DNA of 64,000 nucleotides from Tenacibaculum sp. M341 (lineage in GTDB: Bacteria > Bacteroidota > Bacteroidia > Flavobacteriales > Flavobacteriaceae). Every line of letters begins with the position of its first letter. Position 1 is the first letter of the stretch. Below are positions 17,544 to 24,756 of this stretch, piece by piece. A program made the translations under genes and the position numbers. The notes under the pieces were generated by a model, which was given only the letters and a program-made list of their open reading frames with translations, was not told the DNA's origin and made no database searches. The DNA lies in the NCBI RefSeq assembly GCF_004337695.1, contig NZ_SJXJ01000018.1, positions 25,820 to 89,819 on the forward strand. The letters are read 5' to 3'.

Positions 17544-17716
17544 CATTAAAAAATACAATCTTGCCCGTGTGGTATGGTGGCGGTCTTGGAAACAACCGCA
17601 ACACTCTATTTTGCAGTGTAGGACACCTAAACTATTACGGGCTTTTATATATCCTAAAAGCAAAATATTATGAGTACAGAAAACGTAAAACGACCGTTAA
17701 CACTGGAACGCATTAA
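17540..17716 (+). CDS. Possible 58-residue protein overlapping a folded RNA segment
   Basis: An open frame from ATG 17540 to TAA 17716 directly after repeat copy 1. The product would begin MTLKNTILPVWYGGGLGNNR and become basic at the end, where it runs through repeat copy 2 and overlaps the start of the 103-residue gene in another frame. I do not recognise it. The region also folds well as RNA, so the open frame may be fortuitous, or it may be a leader peptide controlling the next gene. Confidence 0.35.
   Translation: MTLKNTILPVWYGGGLGNNRNTLFCSVGHLNYYGLLYILKAKYYEYRKRKTTVNTGTH
17563..17642 (+). ncRNA. Candidate structured RNA (three-way junction) between two leader repeats
   Basis: Nested complementary pairs are visible by eye: closing stem gcccgt (17563-17568) with acgggc (17637-17642), a second stem ggtg (17576-17579) with cacc (17624-17627), and two inner hairpins gcggt/accgc (17580-17584, 17595-17599) and acact/agtgt (17601-17605, 17615-17619). 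The stretch is more GC-rich than its surroundings. It sits between the two 22-nt repeats and upstream of the 103-residue gene. It could be a cis-regulatory RNA, a small RNA, or a single-strand origin structure. No known family is recognised. Confidence 0.45.
17652..17673 (+). repeat. 22-nt direct repeat, copy 2
   Basis: Identical to 17522-17543; it provides the start region and ATG (17670) of the 103-residue gene. The copies are 130 bases apart and flank the folded segment. Confidence 0.85.
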
Positions 17717-17981
17717 TGAGTTAAAAGAAATTTATTTCACATCTTTAAAACCTGACAAGAATAATAGAAATGTTGCTTTTTTTCAATTACGGCTAGATTA
17801 TGATTACACTTCTTTGTTAGATGTTATCAGCTCTTTAATTTCAATTAGCCAAAATGCAATAGAAGGGAAAAACGAATCAGAAATACCGTATTGTGATACT
17901 TATGATATTACCAACACTTTGGAAATAGCTAAACAGTTACTCCCTTATTCTGAAAGTGAATTTTTAGACCTAATGAAATAA
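17670..17981 (+). CDS. Hypothetical protein, last gene of the element
   Basis: A 103-residue soluble helical protein with no recognised domain. Its ATG lies at the end of the second 22-nt repeat, so its translation start is shared in sequence with the 58-codon frame before it. A terminator follows 12 bases after the stop. It may be controlled by the folded RNA upstream. Function unknown. Confidence 0.6.
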   Translation: MSTENVKRPLTLERINELKEIYFTSLKPDKNNRNVAFFQLRLDYDYTSLLDVISSLISISQNAIEGKNESEIPYCDTYDITNTLEIAKQLLPYSESEFLDLMK

Positions 17982-17993
17982 ACATTTATTATA

Positions 17994-18016
17994 AAACCTC
18001 GATTGTGTCGGGGTTT
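17994..18016 (+). terminator. Terminator of the last element gene
   Basis: AAACCTCGA (17994-18002) pairs with TCGGGGTTT (18008-18016) with one mismatch, followed by TATTTTTCTTT. It is placed 12 bases after the stop of the 103-residue gene. Confidence 0.75.
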
Positions 18017-18373
18017 ATTTTTCTTTATTTAGTAAGTTAACTTCTAAAACTTAAAACAATATTAAAGCGTAAATACAAGGCTTTCCCCTTACTTTTTATC
18101 ATTTCATGTTATTTTGATATTCATTATGATAAACATTTTGAATTTCAAAACTTCCGTAAATAGCAATTTCTACGTCTAAAAGTTAAGCTAATAGACATCT
18201 TTTATTAATTCTCAGGACATAAAAAAGGAATACGAATAAGTATCCCTTTATAATATTGCTCAAAAACTTCTCCTAATAGGATAAGCTTGTACAAATATAT
18301 ATATAACTTCAAATTTATAGTAAAATAACTCTTTTTTCGTGAGGTTGTACAAATGTTGTGCAAAACAAAATAA
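18017..18373. other. Non-coding right arm of the element
   Basis: About 360 bases without a convincing gene. It contains a hairpin AAGGAATAC/GTATCCCTT (about 18225-18252), a single TTGTACAA at 18287-18294, and the paired motif at 18345-18363. These are the expected contents of an integrase-binding att arm. I see nothing else in it. Confidence 0.5.
18345..18363. promoter_or_regulatory. Paired TTGTACAA/TTGTGCAA motif, right end (candidate integrase arm site)
   Basis: TTGTACAA (18345-18352), three bases, then TTGTGCAA (18356-18363). It has the same layout as 12388-12406 at the other end of the element. Pairing of such a motif at both ends, 55 to 140 bases from the crossover repeats, fits arm-type integrase binding. 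Confidence 0.5.
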
Positions 18374-18416
18374 AAAATCCTGCAAAGAATTAAAAATCAA
18401 TTATTTACAGGATTTT
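18374..18416 (-). terminator. Terminator of the tmRNA gene (element-supplied copy)
   Basis: AAAATCCTGCAAA (18374-18386) pairs with TTTACAGGATTTT (18404-18416) with one mismatch, directly after the tmRNA 3' end on the minus strand. It resembles the hairpin at 12200-12230, which stands in the same position relative to the other att copy. Confidence 0.7.
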
Positions 18417-18417
18417 A

Positions 18418-18432
18418 TTGTGGAGACGCCGA
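18418..18432. repeat. Right attachment-site repeat within the tmRNA 3' end
   Basis: The 15 bases ttgtggagacgccga cover the CCA end and acceptor stem of the tmRNA (minus strand) plus three bases beyond. They are identical to 12233-12247. The copy here restores the complete functional tmRNA. Confidence 0.87.
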
Positions 18433-18816
18433 GAATCGAACTCGGGTCCAAACAAGCAGCTCAAAAGCTTTCTACATACTTAGTTTTTGTTTAATTTTCG
18501 ACCAAAGCCTGACCAAAAACCGCCTAACTTTAGCTTATCTTCTTTAATTTCGAAAACCTATCGAAGTACTAAGTTTTCTATGTTTACTTTTACGATGCCC
18601 AAAAGTGAAACGCCGTAAACCAAGGCTTTTCGTGGACATAAAGCTTGCGCACCTTGTGCGCCGAGGCTAGAATCTTACTGTAATTCAGATTATTAAGCAG
18701 CTAAAGCGTAATTATTTTCGCCGTTTAAAAAGTTGAAATAAGTTTAACGAGTTTTCATTTCAGTCCTCGGTATGCTTACATTATCACTGATCTCGCTGTC
18801 AAAACCAGTCGTCCCC
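18421..18816 (-). ncRNA. ssrA: Transfer-messenger RNA (tmRNA)
   Basis: Read on the minus strand, the gene starts GGGGACGACTGGTTTTGACA near 18816 and ends with the tRNA-like T arm GGTTCGAttCC-type sequence (here GAGTTCGATTCTCGGC) and CCA at 18421. The tag frame (18693-18722) encodes GENNYALAA and a TAA stop, the Bacteroidota degradation tag. It rescues stalled ribosomes with SmpB. The 3' end is the integration target of the neighbouring element, which leaves the RNA intact. Length about 396 bases, normal for the phylum. Confidence 0.96.
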
Positions 18817-18878
18817 AAAATGTCAAAGAATACTATTATTTATAAAATAATAGACCGTTTTTAATTCCAAACGGGCGA

Positions 18879-18909
18879 CAAAGATAAAAAAACAAGTTTG
18901 TACAAACTT
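18879..18909 (-). promoter_or_regulatory. Probable tmRNA promoter with a 16-bp palindrome
   Basis: On the minus strand TATCTTTG (18886-18879) matches TAnnTTTG, and a TTTG at 18906-18903 could be the -33 element (16-base spacer, slightly short). The -33 part lies inside a perfect palindrome AAGTTTGTACAAACTT (18894-18909), which could be an operator serving ssrA and/or the divergent gene at 18981. Confidence 0.45.
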
Positions 18910-18980
18910 ATAAAAACTTGTAATTTCGTACATCTTTCAAGAAAACAATAAACAAACCAACTAAAAAACGCATACAATCC

Positions 18981-20189
18981 ATGAAATTTGGAATTATAAA
19001 AGAACGTAAAAATCCGCCAGATAAGAGGGTGGTGTTTTCTCCCAATAAATTAAAAGAATTAAAAGCACAATTTCCAGCAGCTGAAATAGTTGTGGAGAGT
19101 TCAGATATTAGAGTGTTTTCAGATGAGGCATATAAAGATGCAGGTTTTGAAGTAACCAATGATGTATCTGATTGTGATGTTTTGTTAGGGGTAAAAGAAG
19201 TACCAACAGAAAACTTAATTCCTAATAAAAAATACTTTTTCTTTAGTCATACCATCAAAAAACAGCCATATAACCGTAAATTATTACAAGCAATGTTGGC
19301 TAAAAACATTGAAATGTACGATCATGAGACCATTATTAAAGAAAATGGCGCACGTTTAATTGGTTTTGGTCGTTATGCTGGTTTGGTAGGAGCTTATAAC
19401 GGATTTAGAGCTATTGGACTAAAAGAAGGTTTATTTTCGTTACCAAAAGCAGAAACTTTAGATGGTTTAGATGCCATGAAAAGTGAATTAGATAAGATAC
19501 AATTACCGAACCTAAAAATTGTACTTTCTGGTACAGGAAAGGTAGCGTATGGTGCTAAAGAAATATTAGATCATTTACAAATAAAACAAGTAAGTGATGC
19601 TTTATATTTAACTACAAAGTTTACAGAGCCAGTATATTGTTTAATTGATGTAATGGAGTACAACAAGCGTACCGATGGTAAAGTAGGAGACAAGTTTGCT
19701 TTTTATAAAGACCCAACAGGATATGAAAGTAACTTTATGCCATATGCTAAAGAATCAGACTTTTTTATAGCAGGTCATTTTTATGGTGATGGTGCTCCGT
19801 ATTTATTTACAAGAGAAGATGCAAAGTCAGCAGATTTTAATATAAAGTATGTAGCCGATATTTCTTGTGATGTTGACGGACCTGTAGCAACTACACTAAG
19901 AGCTTCTACTATTGCTGATCCTATTTATGGGTATGATGCAGAAAACGAAAAGGAAGTAGATTTTAACAATGAAAATGCGATAGTGGTAATGGCAGTTGAT
20001 AATTTACCTTGTGAATTACCAAAAGATGCCAGTGAAGGTTTTGGAGATATGTTTTTAGAACATGTGATTCCTGCTTTTTATAATAATGATGCTGACGGAA
20101 TTTTAGCGCGTGCTAAAATGACTACCAATGAAGGAAAGTTAGCAGATCGTTATGCGTATTTACAAGATTATGTAGACGGTAAAGAGTAA
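18981..20189 (+). CDS. Alanine dehydrogenase/PNT-family NAD(P)-dependent dehydrogenase (saccharopine dehydrogenase-like)
   Basis: A 402-residue enzyme of the alanine dehydrogenase / lysine-forming saccharopine dehydrogenase superfamily. The N-terminal part opens MKFGIIKERKNPPDKRVVFS, the family-typical substrate-domain start with the conserved K-E-R and R residues. A Rossmann-type region follows at about residue 180 (LKIVLSGTGKVAYGAKEIL, G-x-G-x-V-x-x-G). Family members oxidise amino acids or reductively couple lysine and oxoglutarate; the substrate here is not certain. It is divergent from ssrA and ends one base before the DUF2459 gene, so the two share an operon. Confidence 0.82.
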   Translation: MKFGIIKERKNPPDKRVVFSPNKLKELKAQFPAAEIVVESSDIRVFSDEAYKDAGFEVTNDVSDCDVLLGVKEVPTENLIPNKKYFFFSHTIKKQPYNRKLLQAMLAKNIEMYDHETIIKENGARLIGFGRYAGLVGAYNGFRAIGLKEGLFSLPKAETLDGLDAMKSELDKIQLPNLKIVLSGTGKVAYGAKEILDHLQIKQVSDALYLTTKFTEPVYCLIDVMEYNKRTDGKVGDKFAFYKDPTGYESNFMPYAKESDFFIAGHFYGDGAPYLFTREDAKSADFNIKYVADISCDVDGPVATTLRASTIADPIYGYDAENEKEVDFNNENAIVVMAVDNLPCELPKDASEGFGDMFLEHVIPAFYNNDADGILARAKMTTNEGKLADRYAYLQDYVDGKE

Positions 20190-20190
20190 G

Positions 20191-20841
20191 ATGCTTCTTA
20201 TAAAAAAAATATGTAAGTACACAGCATACCTAGTTTTAGGTGTGCTGTTGTATTTATTACTTTCTATTGTGGTGAGTTTATTTATAGCAAATTCTGATGT
20301 TAAGATTGATCCATTAACTCAAAAAACTTTTTACTTAGATACCAATGGTGTGCATTTAAGCATTATTATACCTGTAGATTTACTTTCTGAGGAAGTAAAA
20401 AAGGGACTTCCATTACAACAGCATCATAAATTTATGTCATTTGGTTGGGGAGATGAAAACTTTTATTTGAATACTCCTACATGGAATGAGTTTCAATTTA
20501 AATATGCATTCGGAGCTTTCTTTTTGAACAATCCCACTGCAATTCATACTAAAACCTACTATAGAGAAAGAAAAGACTGGGTAGCGGTTGCTTTAGATGC
20601 TGAAAAATTAGCCAAATTAAATCAATACATTACCAATACATTTGTGTTAGATTCCTTAGGAAAAAAGATAGAAATACCACAACAGATTTACGGTAAAGGA
20701 AATCATTTTTATAAAGCCAAAGGATCGTATTCTCCTGCAAAAACTTGTAATACTTGGGCAAATAATGCTTTTAAAGAAAGTGATTTAAAAGCTTGTTATT
20801 GGACATTGTTTGATTTTGGGTTGATGCGTAAATATGAGTAA
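20191..20841 (+). CDS. DUF2459 (TIGR02117) family protein
   Basis: A 216-residue protein with one N-terminal membrane helix (about residues 10-32) and an outside domain. The landmarks TNGVHLSIIIP, SFGWGDENFY and TPTWNEF are those of the DUF2459/TIGR02117 family, and the conserved C-N-T-W near residue 185 (KTCNTWANN) may be catalytic, since related folds contain Cys-His peptidase-like sites (inference). No function is established. It starts one base after the dehydrogenase stop. Confidence 0.85.
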   Translation: MLLIKKICKYTAYLVLGVLLYLLLSIVVSLFIANSDVKIDPLTQKTFYLDTNGVHLSIIIPVDLLSEEVKKGLPLQQHHKFMSFGWGDENFYLNTPTWNEFQFKYAFGAFFLNNPTAIHTKTYYRERKDWVAVALDAEKLAKLNQYITNTFVLDSLGKKIEIPQQIYGKGNHFYKAKGSYSPAKTCNTWANNAFKESDLKACYWTLFDFGLMRKYE

Positions 20842-20896
20842 TAATTTAGTAATTTTGACAACTGAAAGACTAAACAAATTACTCAAAAAATAAGCA

Positions 20897-21463
20897 ATGA
20901 AAGATTTATCAAATAAAGTTTCTTTAAGAAAAGACAGAAAGAATTTATATATAGAGTTAGCTGTATCATCTTCAACTGGAGCAAGAATTGCGTTATTAGC
21001 TTTATCAATACTAATTCTATTGTTTCTATTTTATTTTATGTTTTTTATAGCAGATCATAATGAAATGTCAGCAGATTCATTTGTGCCCTTTTTAGGGATT
21101 TTAGGTCTTGATATTTGGTTTATTAGAAGTTATTTATGGAATAAGTTCGGAAAAGAATATTTAATTATTTCAAAAAAGACATTTGGTTATTACTATGATT
21201 ATGGGATATTACAAACAAGAAGAGAAACTTTCAAATGTTCTGAATTATCTGTTAACTATGTCAAATTAAGTGAAAACCATCCTGATGGAAAATTAGTCTT
21301 TTTAAATTATAATGAGGAAACCAATATACAGGAGGAAATTCACCCAACATCAATAGTTATAACTAATGAAGAGTGTGAGTATTTAATTAGAGAAATTTAT
21401 TCTTTCTTAGATATTAATATTGAAGAAGATAAAGATTCTGTAGGATTTCATTACAACAAATAA
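20897..21463 (+). CDS. Hypothetical membrane protein, PH-domain-like
   Basis: A 188-residue protein with two membrane segments at about residues 28-50 and 60-82 (ARIALLALSILILLFLFYFM, then FVPFLGILGLDIWFI). The following part (KEYLIISKKTFGYYYDYGIL) resembles bacterial PH-like domains that form a beta barrel on the membrane face. I cannot assign a function. It lies 55 bases after the DUF2459 gene and 14 before the next one. Confidence 0.6.
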   Translation: MKDLSNKVSLRKDRKNLYIELAVSSSTGARIALLALSILILLFLFYFMFFIADHNEMSADSFVPFLGILGLDIWFIRSYLWNKFGKEYLIISKKTFGYYYDYGILQTRRETFKCSELSVNYVKLSENHPDGKLVFLNYNEETNIQEEIHPTSIVITNEECEYLIREIYSFLDINIEEDKDSVGFHYNK

Positions 21464-21477
21464 TTATCAAGAATATT

Positions 21478-21717
21478 TTGAACGACAAACAATTTTTAAT
21501 TGACACAGCTCTTATGAAAATGCCTTTTGGTAAGTATAAAAATGTATACTTAGTAGACATACCAGAGTACTATTTAGTTTGGTATAAAAACAAAGGTTTT
21601 CCGAATGGAAAGTTAGGTAAGATGATGGCGTTGGTGTATGAGTTACAATTAAATGGATTGGAAGATATTCTTAGAAAGATTAAATCTGATGTACAACTTC
21701 ATAATCGTCAGAGATAA
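21478..21717 (+). CDS. DUF3820 family protein
   Basis: A 79-residue protein of the DUF3820 family, recognised by MPFGKYKNVYLVDIPEYYLV followed by W-Y-K-N-K-G-F-P-N-G-K-L-G. Members are small and of uncertain function, sometimes fused to or linked with exonuclease-like proteins. The start is TTG at 21478, since the family has about 12 residues before MPFGKYK; the ATG at 21511 would be a shorter alternative. A bidirectional terminator follows. Confidence 0.78.
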   Translation: MNDKQFLIDTALMKMPFGKYKNVYLVDIPEYYLVWYKNKGFPNGKLGKMMALVYELQLNGLEDILRKIKSDVQLHNRQR

Positions 21718-21722
21718 AAAAT

Positions 21723-21761
21723 AAAAAAAGCACTTTACAAAGGTTGTAAAGTACTTTTTTA
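21723..21761. terminator. Bidirectional terminator between convergent genes
   Basis: AAAAAAGCACTTTACAA pairs with TTGTAAAGTACTTTTTT around AGG, with A- and T-runs on both sides. It separates the plus-strand DUF3820 gene from the minus-strand barrel gene. Confidence 0.85.
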
Positions 21762-21794
21762 AAGTATATAGAAATAACATAATATTTCTTAGGA

Positions 21795-22700
21795 TTATTT
21801 TAAAGATACGTTGTAAGTAAGTCCAGCACTAAAAGTAGTTGCATCACTTAAGTTACGTCCGTCTATTACTTTTCCAAAACCTAAGCTTACTCCTAATTGA
21901 GGAATAATGTTTTTGTAAACAGTAATACCTATTTGGCTATAATCTACATTTGTTTCAGGTAAGTTTCCTGTAAAACTAGGAGTACCAATATCCACTCCTT
22001 CTTCAGAGTTAGAATAATCAGCCCAAGCCTCAACGTAAATAAAACTGCTGCTGTAACCAATTTTACCAGTAGTTACAAAAGCATTAGGCACACCAAATTG
22101 ACCACCAGGAGTTAAATTATTATCTGCATCACCTCTAAAATTGTAACTAGTAAGTAACGTAGAGAAAAAGCCTACTTCAGTATTTAAATGTAAACCAGCA
22201 GTAACATCAAATCCCAAAGCGCCACTACCAACAGATAAAATACCATTAGGTTCATAACCAGTAGGAATAACAGCAGTAACTCCAGTAATCACATTTAAAT
22301 CAGCCTTTTTTAAATTAAATTTAAAAGCATTTAATTTTAAGGCAATAGAAATGTCTTGCAACTCAGCAATAGAAGTTTCTCCGTTAATAGGATCAGGAAC
22401 ATTACTAGTGTTCTCAGCACTAATAAAAGGTAAGCTAACAATAGCAGTAAGCTTATCTGTAACACCATACTTTGTATACAAAGAAAAAATGTTCTGATTA
22501 ATTTCTTCGTGAGCAGGAATTCCATCAGTTTTGGTTTCACCTACATAAAAAGCATCAAACTGACTTCTTGCATAGGAAGCAGAAACAGATAAATCTCCTT
22601 TTTTCTGACTAAAACCATCTAACAGACCTTGAGCATTTAGGGTTAATGCGCCACCCAATAACATAAAAATAGGTAAGGTTAATAAATTGTTTTTTTTCAT
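21795..22700 (-). CDS. Outer-membrane beta-barrel protein (phenol-degradation MetA-like transporter family)
   Basis: A 301-residue protein with a signal peptide (about residues 1-23, ending LTLNAQG) and alternating amphipathic strands ending in a C-terminal aromatic/hydrophobic strand (GLTYNVSLK). Phrases such as KGDLSVSASYARSQFDAFYV and YGVTDKLTAIVSLPFISAEN match the porin-like family annotated as MetA-pathway transporter. It should sit in the outer membrane; the transported substrate is unknown. A single-gene unit on the minus strand. Confidence 0.75.
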   Translation of the reverse strand: MKKNNLLTLPIFMLLGGALTLNAQGLLDGFSQKKGDLSVSASYARSQFDAFYVGETKTDGIPAHEEINQNIFSLYTKYGVTDKLTAIVSLPFISAENTSNVPDPINGETSIAELQDISIALKLNAFKFNLKKADLNVITGVTAVIPTGYEPNGILSVGSGALGFDVTAGLHLNTEVGFFSTLLTSYNFRGDADNNLTPGGQFGVPNAFVTTGKIGYSSSFIYVEAWADYSNSEEGVDIGTPSFTGNLPETNVDYSQIGITVYKNIIPQLGVSLGFGKVIDGRNLSDATTFSAGLTYNVSLK

Positions 22701-22864
22701 TTTTTAAAATATTAAATTGATAGGCATCTTCGTCGAGAAAAAAAATGAAAAATTACTCCTTAGACACAGGTATTTTATCTATTTAGATGTTTTTTTTATA
22801 TGCTTTTGTAAATGAGGTTTATAAAAGATGTTTTGATATGTTTTTTTACAGATATTTTACTGTT

Positions 22865-24007
22865 TTATAATTTTAAAAACCATTTTTTTTGATACAAAAA
22901 GTACAAGCCACTATATAAAATAAGTAAGAAGGTGAAAGAAAATAAAAAAGATCCCCATTGAGCTGAGTTTACTAAGTTTTTAAAGAATTCAAATCCATTT
23001 TGTCTAATTGATAGTTCACTAAAAATAGGCATGTCCATAATTGGCATAAACAAATTCCCAATAATAAAAGCCAATAAAGCATTAGAACCAAACACAATAA
23101 AAGGATCATATACTTTTTTAAATGTAGGGGCTTTAGTGAGCGATAATTGAATAAAAGCTAGTAATATTAAAGAAAAACCACTACTAAACAAGGCAAAACT
23201 ACTAGTCCATATTTTTTTAATCATTGGCATTATTCCAGTACTATGAAAAATATAACCAATGAGTAATAACACAAAACCAGTTAAAAAAATATATGCTGGT
23301 TGGTACCATTTTGAATTTTGTAGATACAACTGTCCAAAAACAACTCCGAAAATAACATTAATGGTAGCAGGCAAAGAAGCTAAAATACCTTCAGGATCAT
23401 AGGTGACAATTCCATTAGAGGTACCGTATATCCATAAATGTTGAATACCGAATATATTTTGATCAATATAAGAAGCCCAACTATTAGCAGCACTATGTCC
23501 TGTAACACCAAAACTAGGAACAGGAATAAAATAAAGGAGTACAAAGTAACTAATAGCAATAGTCAAAGCAATTAGTAAAATAGTTAGTAAAGGGTTTGTT
23601 ATTTTTTTTGATTGTACACTATAAAGCCATATAAACGATACCAAACAATAACAAATAGCAATACGTTGTAAAACTCCAGGAATGCGAATGTTTTGCCAAT
23701 TAAAATTAGGAAAGCCATTTATAAAAACACCAATTGCAAATAATAATATTGTACGAGTAATTATTTTTCTAATGATGTTAGTGTTGCTAATATTAAGTTT
23801 TCTTTTTTTGTTTAAAGAAATAGCGATAGACATACCAACACAAAACAAGAAAGAGGGAAAAATCATATCAGACAAAGGGTAGCCAATCCATTCAGCATGA
23901 TTCATCCATTGAAAACGTTGAGACCAATCGCCTGGGGTAATGACAAGAATCATCCCTAAAATACTCAGTCCTCTTAAAATATCTAGTTCAAGTAAGCGCT
24001 GTTTCAT
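22865..24007 (-). CDS. Heparan-alpha-glucosaminide N-acetyltransferase-like membrane protein (DUF5009/DUF1624 type)
   Basis: An inner-membrane protein of 380 residues with about ten hydrophobic segments. The N-terminal LLELDILRGLSILGMILVIT and the loop DMIFPSFLFCVGMSIAISL are diagnostic of the acyltransferase family that includes heparan-alpha-glucosaminide N-acetyltransferase, which passes an acetyl group across the membrane to sugar amines. The frame is open upstream to 24052, but the ATG at 24007 (MKQRLLELD) is the usual start. Its role here could be modification of a surface glycan (inference). It is transcribed away from the hypothetical gene at 24564. Confidence 0.82.
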   Translation of the reverse strand: MKQRLLELDILRGLSILGMILVITPGDWSQRFQWMNHAEWIGYPLSDMIFPSFLFCVGMSIAISLNKKRKLNISNTNIIRKIITRTILLFAIGVFINGFPNFNWQNIRIPGVLQRIAICYCLVSFIWLYSVQSKKITNPLLTILLIALTIAISYFVLLYFIPVPSFGVTGHSAANSWASYIDQNIFGIQHLWIYGTSNGIVTYDPEGILASLPATINVIFGVVFGQLYLQNSKWYQPAYIFLTGFVLLLIGYIFHSTGIMPMIKKIWTSSFALFSSGFSLILLAFIQLSLTKAPTFKKVYDPFIVFGSNALLAFIIGNLFMPIMDMPIFSELSIRQNGFEFFKNLVNSAQWGSFLFSFTFLLILYSGLYFLYQKKWFLKL

Positions 24008-24114
24008 AATTAATTTGGTTGTGAAACAATTAAAGTAACTAAAAAACAACACGCATTTTTAACAAAATAAAGCTATTCTTTGAACAATTTCCTCATAAAC
24101 TAAACAAAGATGAA

Positions 24115-24564
24115 TTATATAGCTTTTAAATCATCAGGATCAATGCTTGTATTTATAAAATCACACTTTTGTTGTAAAGTTTCTTTGGTTAAAAGTCCCA
24201 TTCTATAACAACGCATAAGAAAGTAATAAGCAGCATCAGTTAATTCTCTTTTAGCACTGTCTAAATTTGAGCTCGATGTTCGTTTGGGAGCAGCAGGGGA
24301 TCCATTAGATAATTCGCATTTACCATTGCAGAAAGGACAATAATCGTAAACCTCAGTATCATGATTATCAATCCAGATTTCTTGTGCTTTTTTCATTGTT
24401 TTAAATCGAGTGCCATAAGCATCAATGGTTTTTTTAGCCTCATTTACTTCATGTAACCAAAAATCAATATTAGCAAATTGTCCCACAACATGATGTGCAT
24501 ACCCAGTGGTAAAACGTTTCAATTGTTCGGTAATCATGTTTGCTTTTTCAATAGTATAAATCAT
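24115..24564 (-). CDS. Hypothetical protein with a CPFC-x3-C metal-binding motif
   Basis: A 149-residue soluble protein. The middle holds a CPFCNGKC knuckle (about residues 77-84), likely a metal site, followed by a serine/alanine-rich linker and a helical C-terminus (ELTDAAYYFLMRCYRMGLL). No signal peptide. I do not recognise the family. It stands alone between two intergenic spaces. Confidence 0.65.
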   Translation of the reverse strand: MIYTIEKANMITEQLKRFTTGYAHHVVGQFANIDFWLHEVNEAKKTIDAYGTRFKTMKKAQEIWIDNHDTEVYDYCPFCNGKCELSNGSPAAPKRTSSSNLDSAKRELTDAAYYFLMRCYRMGLLTKETLQQKCDFINTSIDPDDLKAI

Positions 24565-24620
24565 AGTGCTTTTTTTCTTTATTATAAATACAAAGATGAT
24601 TAAAAAATATTATAATATTT

Positions 24621-24656
24621 AAAATCCTGAGTTTACAAATAAAACTCAGGATTTTT
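24621..24656. terminator. Strong hairpin in the divergent intergenic space
   Basis: AAAATCCTGAGTTT pairs with AAACTCAGGATTTT around ACAAATAA-type loop bases, followed by a T-run on the plus strand and preceded by an A-run. It lies upstream of both neighbours (24564 minus, 24757 plus), an odd place for a terminator. Confidence 0.75.
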
Positions 24657-24756
24657 TGTTTTACCACTCGTCATAAATAATATTCCGTTAGTCATAATTC
24701 TGTTTGAAAAGAATCAGTTTGAAAGTAGTTTTGAATTGAATTTAAATGCAAACAAA

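Larger units (their letters stand above)
12233..18432. mobile_element. Integrated element of about 6.2 kb at the tmRNA gene
   Basis: It is bounded by the 15-bp direct repeats at 12233-12247 and 18418-18432, the second lying in the 3' end of ssrA, a common target of tyrosine integrases. The integrase lies at the left end reading inwards. Cargo includes an excisionase-like HTH protein, a phage/plasmid-type replication initiator, two other small HTH proteins and four proteins of unknown function. Paired TTGTACAA motifs sit near both ends. No structural phage genes, relaxase/type IV secretion genes or transposase are present, so it resembles an integrated plasmid-like or satellite-type replicon rather than a full prophage. 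The defence genes to the left could belong to an older tandem insertion whose outer att would be beyond the window. Confidence 0.82.

Noticed and set aside
18908-19159. Minus-strand frame over the dehydrogenase start
   Set aside because: It overlaps the clear N-terminal coding region of the dehydrogenase and the ssrA promoter area, without motif or ribosome-binding support.
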